DNA from: Baffinella frigidus
Taxonomy: Eukaryota; Cryptophyceae; Cryptomonadales; Baffinellaceae
Assembly: GCA_026770585.1 (NCBI GenBank)
Contig: MU646692.1
Location: 66,604 to 79,527, forward strand
Direction of reading: 5' to 3'
DNA: 12,924 nt
Part shown: positions 7,752 to 12,924 of the stretch, piece after piece
How positions within the stretch are numbered: position 1 is the first letter of the stretch
How the letters are laid out: each line of letters starts with the position of its first letter
Made by a program: the position numbers and the translations under genes
The notes under the pieces: generated by a model
Told to the model about the DNA's origin: nothing
Databases searched by the model: none
Seen by the model: only the letters and a program-made list of their open reading frames with translations

Positions 7752-8840
7752 GTGGTAACCGGGTACGGGCGGGACGGATGCAGAGCGGGGCGTGTCCGAG
7801 CGTGGCGAGAGGCGGGCGCTGGCGGCCGCGGACCGAGGCCGCTGGTCTGCCCCCACCACCAGACACCACGCCCCCATAACCAGACAACACCAACCCCCCC
7901 ACTGCCAGGCATCACCTCCTCGCACAGCATCAGCACCCAGTTATGGCGTCTGGTGTGGGGTATGGGGTTTCTAGCTCCGGGTTCATGGTTTCACTGGGGA
8001 GTCAACATCACGCGGAGGATCCTGGTGCATATTGCCTGCAACGCGTGCACTCCTCGCCTCGCACGCGCGCCCACTGGCACACCAAGGAGCGCCGGACCAG
8101 CACGCGCGATGCGCCTTTTCAAGGCTGGCACTGGATGGCTGACGCTCGGCGTGGCTGGTGTCCTGCGAAACAGGCCGCACGGACTGACCATGGGGCGGCG
8201 CATCCCGCGCAAGAACACAAGCACGGCACGAGAGTGGCTGCCAGCGAGCGGCGGCAGGGTCCTCCTCGACCCTCTTCGCCTCCTCCGCCTCGAGGAGGAG
8301 GGTGCTGGAGCAGGGGGGGGGCACGCGCCTCGAGAGGCAACCGCGACGCCGCTCACTGTCACGGGTCAAATGCCAAGAGGCACGAGAGGGCTGGGTGTGG
8401 TTGCTGCTGCTGCTCTGAGCAGAGGAAGCTCGCCTGCCGCTGGTGAGGACGCAGAGTTGGAAGGAAGCTGGGGCCATGACCACAAGCCTCTCGGAAAGAG
8501 CACACCTGGCGCCCCGGGGTACTCGGAGGAGCCCACCCCGCAAGCCCTGCTCTCGCCCCGTCGCGTGCACTCTCCGCCGCGCTGGGACGCGATCAGCGGC
8601 CTGGCCGCCCAGCGCGCCGCCGGGCGATCGCTTCGTATATCCAAGGAGTGGCAGGTCCATGCCCCCCAAGCAAGGCCTCGCACCTCTCCGGCTCGATTGA
8701 TGCACTTGCGAGAGATGTCTCTTGTGACCGGTCTCGGCGACCGCGCTCCAGCTGCGGGTCGACCCTGGGCCCCAGCAAACCTGCACTGGCACGCGGAGTC
8801 CCCGTCGCCTGACGGCGTTGCGGTGACGCTTTCAGGTTGA
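7752..8840 (+). CDS. Hypothetical ORF of low coding support
   Basis: This is an open frame of 362 codons with no recognised domain. The first third is low-complexity (His/Pro/Thr) and unlikely to be protein. The later part, from about 8380, has more balanced composition (for example LSPRRVHSPPRWDAIS at 8548-8595) and could be an exon of the upstream acidic gene. Opposite-strand frames of 191-269 codons cover the same DNA, so openness alone proves little. The frame ends at TGA 8838-8840, inside a possible acceptor or donor site (ttcaggttga). Confidence 0.2.
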   Translation: MVTGYGRDGCRAGRVRAWREAGAGGRGPRPLVCPHHQTPRPHNQTTPTPPLPGITSSHSISTQLWRLVWGMGFLAPGSWFHWGVNITRRILVHIACNACTPRLARAPTGTPRSAGPARAMRLFKAGTGWLTLGVAGVLRNRPHGLTMGRRIPRKNTSTAREWLPASGGRVLLDPLRLLRLEEEGAGAGGGHAPREATATPLTVTGQMPRGTRGLGVVAAAALSRGSSPAAGEDAELEGSWGHDHKPLGKSTPGAPGYSEEPTPQALLSPRRVHSPPRWDAISGLAAQRAAGRSLRISKEWQVHAPQARPRTSPARLMHLREMSLVTGLGDRAPAAGRPWAPANLHWHAESPSPDGVAVTLSG

Positions 8841-9069
8841 GGAGATGCCGATGGCGGAGGTGGAGTGGAGCGACGCTCTCGTCCTGCCGGAGGTGGCGAG
8901 TGCCGGGGGGTCAGGCCACGCGCTCTTCCTCTCGGAGACAAGGAGAGCGCCTGAGGCCATGGAGCCTCCCGACGACTTCACTTTTCTCACCACCGATGGT
9001 TCCGCGGCCCAGAATCAGAGAGCAGTGCCGAGTGACCGTGACGAGACAACTCACCCGTCCGTGCGTTGA
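8836..9069 (+). CDS. Probable terminal exon of an acidic protein
   Basis: The acceptor ctttcag (AG 8834-8835) opens a frame VEEMPMAEVEWSDALVLPEV continuing to TGA 9067-9069 (78 codons including the stop). It is acidic and apparently disordered, like the protein encoded at 3941-6995, and may be its C-terminus. An in-frame ATG at 8845 would alternatively give a 74-aa ORF. AATAAA follows 81 nt after the stop, which supports a real gene end here. No domain is recognised. Confidence 0.4.
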   Translation, partial: VEEMPMAEVEWSDALVLPEVASAGGSGHALFLSETRRAPEAMEPPDDFTFLTTDGSAAQNQRAVPSDRDETTHPSVR

Positions 9070-9149
9070 GAGCCAGCGAATAATGTAATTATCAGCAAGA
9101 GTCGTAAGATTGGGCTGATTCTCAGTTCCCAAAGCTCAGTTTAGAGTGT

Positions 9150-9155
9150 AATAAA
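9150..9155 (+). promoter_or_regulatory. Polyadenylation signal AATAAA
   Basis: An exact hexamer at a normal 3'-UTR distance from the TGA at 9067-9069. Confidence 0.5.
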
Positions 9156-9162
9156 ACGTCAC

Positions 9163-9218
9163 TGACGAATTCAAACGCACTTGCGGGCTGTGACGAATTC
9201 AAACGCACTCGCGGGCTG
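9163..9218. repeat. 28-bp tandem repeat, two copies
   Basis: The unit tgacgaattcaaacgcact continues as (t/c)gcgggctg. Copies lie at 9163-9190 and 9191-9218 with one difference (t/c). The array ends with the first bases of a third copy (tgac). Confidence 0.95.
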
Positions 9219-9247
9219 TGACACCTCGACAGTCCCCAGCTGAAGGT

Positions 9248-9281
9248 CTAAGTGAATCTACGAGACCTAAGTGAATCTACG
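9248..9281. repeat. 15-bp direct repeat, 19-bp period
   Basis: The sequence ctaagtgaatctacg occurs at 9248-9262 and 9267-9281, separated by agac. Confidence 0.9.
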
Positions 9282-9885
9282 TTGACGTCCTCGTAACCTT
9301 GCGTCCTTAGATGCCCTTGGAGACCAGATACCCACAACCGCAGCACTTTCTTCTCGGTGTGCCGTTTCTCGCGGGCACCTGTCATGCGGGACATTTCGTG
9401 ATTCCAACACGGCCTCCAGTGCATTGTAGGGAAGTATGCCAGTGCGGAGCAACAGCTGCCCGTGCGAAACTGCGAAGCTGGTGCGGAAGGGGGGGGGCAC
9501 GGAGCCTTGATGCGCAGCCTGCTGTCCCAGCGCGGTTGCCGCCACACTCTGTGCAATTTAGTGTGGTCTGCCCGGAATTCTTAAGTTGACGGAATTTTCA
9601 AGTCCGAATCCAAACTGCCGAATTCGGAGAGTATTTTGAGGAGCAGGAACCGTTGTGGTTCCGGCTCAAGGGAAAAGCGGGGATCCGACACGGGATTCCC
9701 CAACTTTCAGTCCAAGGGTGGACCGGCACGCCAGCTCCTCCCTTGTTGAGTACAAAGCCGAAACATCAGCCCCTGGCCTTTTACTTGGTTCATCCCCACC
9801 GCGCTCCGCGTACACTTCGTTGGGTTGTGCGCTGATGCTTGATGCCCTCTCTTGCTAGCCACGTCACCGCCGGTGAAACTTGACA
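9282..9885. other. No gene recognised
   Basis: Short open frames on both strands (up to 102 codons) have no recognisable motif. The stretch shows AT-richer patches and the 10-bp palindrome ccgaattcgg at 9618-9627. Nothing else stands out before the telomere-type repeats begin. Confidence 0.5.
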
Positions 9886-10140
9886 GGTTAGGGGTTAGGG
9901 TTCAAGGTCAAGGGGTAGGGTTCAGGGTTCAGGGTTCAGGGTTCAGGGTTTAGGGTTTAGGGTTCAGGGATGGATTTGGGGGTAACATTTTGTCCGTTTA
10001 GAGTTCAGGAGTTTACGGGTTGGGGTTTAGAGTTGAGGGTTTGGGGTGGAGAGGTTGGGGTGTGCAGGGTGTGGTGTTCAGTGGTGAGGGTTTAAGGGTG
10101 AAGGGTTTAGGCTTTAGGATCAGTGCTTTAAAGTTTAGGG
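9886..10140 (+). repeat. Degenerate telomere-type block, TTYAGGG on the plus strand
   Basis: Repeated ttcaggg and tttaggg units, cleanest at 9919-9970, decay toward 10140 with many substitutions and spacing changes. The G-rich strand is the plus strand here, opposite to the array further right. Confidence 0.9.
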
Positions 10141-10233
10141 CGCTGCAATTTGTAGGTCCGTTAGGTCCTTCAGCAGGTGCAGGCAACTTGGTACCGTTCT
10201 GGCTGCGACTTATGAACTTGAAAATATTTTGTC

Positions 10234-10290
10234 GTCGCGATCAGAGGTTCATATCCCTTGTCGCGATCAGAGGATCCCTTGTCGCGATCC
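10234..10290 (+). repeat. GTCGCGATCAGAGG direct repeats upstream of the lipase-like gene
   Basis: Copies at 10234-10247 and 10260-10273 are exact, and a partial copy (gtcgcgatc) lies at 10281-10289. Each of the last two is preceded by ccctt. They end about 60 bp before ATG 10350, so they could be promoter elements; this is inferred. Confidence 0.75.
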
Positions 10291-10306
10291 GCGTCCCCCC
10301 CCCCGA

Positions 10307-10323
10307 CCTCTCAGGCTGAGAGG
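10307..10323. repeat. 17-bp perfect palindrome between C tracts
   Basis: CCTCTCAG-G-CTGAGAGG is a perfect 8-bp inverted repeat with a 1-base centre, flanked by runs of C. It lies 27 bp upstream of ATG 10350, probably in the 5' UTR or core promoter. Confidence 0.75.
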
Positions 10324-10349
10324 CCCCCCCTCCCCCTCTCGTTCTCACC

Positions 10350-10879
10350 ATGCGACTCGTTCACACGGCGGCCTTGTTGCTGCTGCTCGGGGTCGGAGTT
10401 GCTGCAATCCCCGTGCCTAGCAGCAGCTCCAAGAAAGACGGTGACGCCACTAATCCACACGCGAATGACCCGTGGTCCTGGTACTCGCGAGGACTGGCGG
10501 GGTGGAAGGCTGGGGAGAAAACAGCAGACTTGCTCGATGGCACATCCTGGAAGGTGCCCGCACGGCGGAAAGCGGTGCGACCCACACTTTCCCTACTGAG
10601 TGCTCCTACTCACCGGTGGTGTTGCACAATGCCTGTTGCCGAGGGAGCAATGCTCTCTGACCGTGGTGGGTGCTGGGCCAGGTGGTGTTCATCCCGCCCT
10701 TCTCTGGCGTCCGGCTCCAGTCTCGCCTCACAAGCCGCGAAATGTTGGACCCGCTTGAAGTGCTGTGTACACGCAACACTCACGGCGAGTGGATTCCGGC
10801 GTGGATCGGAGATGTTCCCAACATCCCCGTGGTCAACTTCGCTGTGAAACCCCAACCCCTCCAACCCCTGCGTGCTTGA
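10350..10879 (+). CDS. Secreted LCAT/phospholipase A2-like N-terminal fragment
   Basis: Two-exon model: 10350-10553 and 10682-10879. Intron 10554-10681 (128 bp, AAG|GTGCCC...GGGCCAG|GTG) joins in phase 0. The product would be 133 aa. Residues 1-19 are a clear signal peptide (RLVHTAALLLLLGVGVAA), and the ATG context is ACCATGC. Exon 2 begins VVFIPPFSGVRLQSRL, which resembles the PVxLVPGxxGxxLEAKL segment near the N-terminus of the LCAT/LPLA2/PDAT family. It is followed by LCTRNTHGEWIPAW, matching the family's C-x-(R/K)...W pattern. Those enzymes are lumenal or secreted acyltransferases/lipases of roughly 400 or more residues. Here the Ser-Asp-His catalytic parts are absent and the frame stops at TGA 10877, only about 20 bp before telomere-type repeats. 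It is therefore probably a truncated gene, unless GCT|GTGAAA near 10841 is a donor to a far exon. PP replaces the usual PG. Family assignment is from memory of motifs. Confidence 0.5.
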
Positions 10880-10898
10880 CCACCGAGGTGGAGGGCAG

Positions 10899-10949
10899 CT
10901 AACCCTAAAACCCCCAATCCCTCATCCTTGAATCCCAATCCCTAATCCA
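10899..10949 (-). repeat. Short degenerate telomere-type block, CCCTAAA on the plus strand
   Basis: Units aaccctaaa, atccctca and atcccta run directly after the lipase-like stop codon. Their orientation is opposite to that of the 9886-10140 block. Confidence 0.75.
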
Positions 10950-11260
10950 CTGCCAGAGGGCGGTCCAGCAGAACCACGTGAAAATCTCGCCTTTAAAAAA
11001 GGGCGCTTCTAAGGCTAGAATTTTCGACCTTGCGGGCGATCTTTCCTTGGGCGTGGAAGGACGCAAATGGCAGCGATTTCAAGGCCAGAAAATCAAATCA
11101 AGGATAAAATCCTGTCAAATCAAGGATAAAATCCTTGTTTCGTCAAATCAAGGATAAAATCCTTGTTTCGAAGCACCCATTCTATAACGGGTACCTCTTT
11201 TGTGAGTTGACAGATTTTTTTGGTGGTTCGACTTTTACAAAATCTCTGGATTTGCAGTGT
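10950..11260. other. Unique island within telomere-type repeats
   Basis: About 310 bp of AT-richer DNA without a coding frame. It contains the 28-bp repeats at 11093-11170 and an imperfect inverted patch around cgcctttaaaaaagggcg (10988-11005). Confidence 0.6.
11093..11170. repeat. 28-bp tandem repeat with internal hairpin
   Basis: The unit begins tcaaatcaaggataaaatcc and ends ttgtttcg. Full copies lie at 11115-11142 and 11143-11170, and a shortened 22-bp copy at 11093-11114. Each full unit contains the inverted pair aaggat-aaa-atcctt. Confidence 0.95.
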
Positions 11261-12924
11261 AATCCCTGACCCCTGCACCCTGAACCCTGAACCCTAAACC
11301 CTAAACCCTGAACACTAACCCATAAACCCTGAACCCTGCACATGAAACCTTGAACACTGAACCCGCAACCCTAAAACCTGAACCCTACACCCTAGACCCT
11401 AAACCCTGAACCCAACACCCTAAACCCTGAACCTGAATCCCTAAAACCTAAAACCTGAACCCTGATCCCTAAACCCTAAACCCCAAAACCCTGAACACTC
11501 AACCTTGAACCCTGAGCTCCAATCCCTTGAAACCTCAACCCTAAACCCTCAACCCTCAACCCTAAACCCTAAACCCTAAACTGTAAACCCTGAACCCTAA
11601 AACCTAAACTCTAAACCCTAAATCCTACACCCTGAACCCTAAACCCTAAACCTTAAACACTAAACACTCAACCCTAAACTCTAAACACTAAACCCTAAAA
11701 CCCAAACCCTAAACCCTAAACCCTAAACCCTAAACCCAAAACCCAAAACCCAAAACCCTAAACCCTCAACCATAAATCCTACACCCTGAACCCTAAACCC
11801 TAAACCCGGAACCCGGAACCGTAGACCCTAAACCCTAAACCCTCAACCATAAACCTTAAACTCTCAACTCTAAACCCTAAACTCTCAACCCCGAACACTC
11901 TTCCCAAAACCCTAACCCGTAAACCCCACACGCTGAATCCGTGTCCCTAAACCCTGAACCCTAAACCCTACACCCTAAGCCAAAATGCTAGGCCATAACA
12001 TCTGAACCCTAAACCCTAAAACCCCAAACCCTAGACCCTAAAACCTAAAACGTACACCCTAAACCCCAAACCCCAAACCCTAAAACCTAAACCCTAGTCC
12101 CGAAACACAAAAACGTAAACCCGAAACCCTGAATCCTCGACCTCAAACCCTGAACCTTCAAACCCAACCAATAGCCCAAAATTACAAACAATAAAACCTG
12201 AGCCCTACACGCTAAACTCTGAATCCTAGACTTTTGACCCTGTGCCACAAACCATAAGCCATAAACCCTACACCCCAAAACTTAAACCCTATCATCCCCA
12301 AACCTCAACCCCTTAACCCGAAACCTCAAACTCTGAACCCTAAACCCTGAAGCATAGACCCCACACCCAGACCCCCAAACCTCAACCCTAAACCCCAAAC
12401 CCTCAACAATAAACCCCCAAGATTTTTCCCTAAACCCTAAACCCTGAACCCTAAACTCTCAACCTGAACCCTAAACCCTAAACTCTAAACCCTAAACCCC
12501 AAACCCCAAACCCTGAACCCTAAACCCTAAACCCCAACTTTTTAGGGTTTAGGGCCTAAACCCTCACATTTTTCCCTAAACCGTGAACATTCAACTCTGA
12601 ACCCTACACCCTACACCCTAAACACTAAACTATGAACCCCAAACCCTCGACCCTAAACCCTAAACACTAAACCCTAAACCCCAAACCCTGAACCCTAAAC
12701 CCCAAACCCTGAACACTAAACCCTAAACCCTAAACCCTAAACCCTAAACCCTAAGCCCCAAACCCTCAACCTTTAACCCCAAACCCTAACCCCACATCCT
12801 CAAATCCAAAACCTCAACCCTAAACCCTGAACCCTAAACCCTAAACCCCAAACCCCAAACCCCAAACCCCAAACCCTAAACCCTAAACCTCAAATTCCGA
12901 AACCCAAACCCTGAATCCTAAACC
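11261..12924 (-). repeat. Degenerate telomere-type array, CCCTAAA on the plus strand
   Basis: About 1.66 kb of heptamer-like units runs to the window end: CCCTAAA, CCCTGAA, CCCTCAA, CCCCAAA and CCCTACA, with interspersed 6- and 8-mers. Cleaner runs of four or more CCCTAAA occur at about 11704-11740 and 12716-12755. The high divergence indicates old or subtelomeric repeats rather than active telomere. No ORF here is credible. Confidence 0.95.
12544..12564. repeat. Local inversion inside the telomere-type array
   Basis: AGGGTTTAGG-G-CCTAAACCCT is a perfect 10-bp inverted repeat formed by a short strand flip inside the CCCTAAA array. It is bounded by T runs, and the right boundary motif atttttccctaaacc (12578-12592) is also present near 12422. 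Confidence 0.85.

Noticed and set aside
5065-9491. Recurring G9-10 followed by CAC(G) at about 5066, 8312 and 9489
   Set aside because: The shared part is mainly a homopolymer run and flanks differ, so chance or slippage is enough to explain it.
6993-9845. 13-mer tgatgcttgatgc at 6993 and 9833
   Set aside because: It is a short simple-sequence match with unrelated flanks; no element boundary is visible.
12087-12278. Minus-strand 63-codon ORF in the telomere-type array
   Set aside because: It is a translation of decayed TTTAGGG repeats.

Overview
This is nuclear DNA from a eukaryote, most likely a unicellular alga or other protist. The coding regions only make sense as exons joined across GT-AG introns in matching phase. 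AATAAA signals follow some stop codons, start codons sit in a GGCGATGG or ACCATGC context rather than behind a Shine-Dalgarno site, and the right end is made of decayed TTTAGGG/TTCAGGG (TTYAGGG) telomere-type repeats. That repeat type is known from plants, green algae, alveolates and others, so I do not name a species. The gene part is GC-rich, so long open frames on opposite strands are common and mostly meaningless. All gene models are my own hand splicing.

Layout. (1) 113-1744, plus: a Kelch-repeat gene in at least four exons, with phase-matched introns of about 310-335 bp. One intron starts with five perfect copies of a 30-bp minisatellite. The reading frame stops just as a third Kelch blade would begin. 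(2) 1745-2802: no gene recognised, but a 112-bp foldback (MITE-like) element and small direct repeats. (3) 2803-3868, minus: a gene for a protein with an N-terminal signal-like segment, a Gly/RGG-rich low-complexity region carrying long poly-C tracts, and a split CxxC...CxxC zinc ribbon. (4) 3941-6995, plus, starting only 72 bp from gene 3 and facing away from it: a large acidic, low-complexity protein with 51-bp N-terminal repeats and recurring Y-x-x-D-F motifs. It may continue to a terminal exon at 8836-9069 that is followed by AATAAA. (5) 6996-9885: intron-like or intergenic DNA with a CT/CA microsatellite, one weak long ORF and two small tandem repeats.

Subtelomere-like part (9886-12924). 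A TTYAGGG-strand block (9886-10140) is followed by a short plus-strand gene (10350-10879). This gene has a signal peptide and an LCAT/lysosomal phospholipase A2-like N-terminal motif, and it appears cut off after about 133 residues. After it come telomere-type repeats in the opposite orientation (10899-10949, and 11261 to the window end). The two orientations face each other across the gene fragment, as in a head-to-head telomere fusion or a rearranged subtelomere.

I see no operon-like or pathway link between the genes. The only architectural link is the very close divergent pair (genes 3 and 4). The most unusual content is the head-to-head telomeric arrangement around a truncated secretory lipase-like gene, the repeat-bearing Kelch intron, and the uncharacterised zinc-ribbon/RGG protein.
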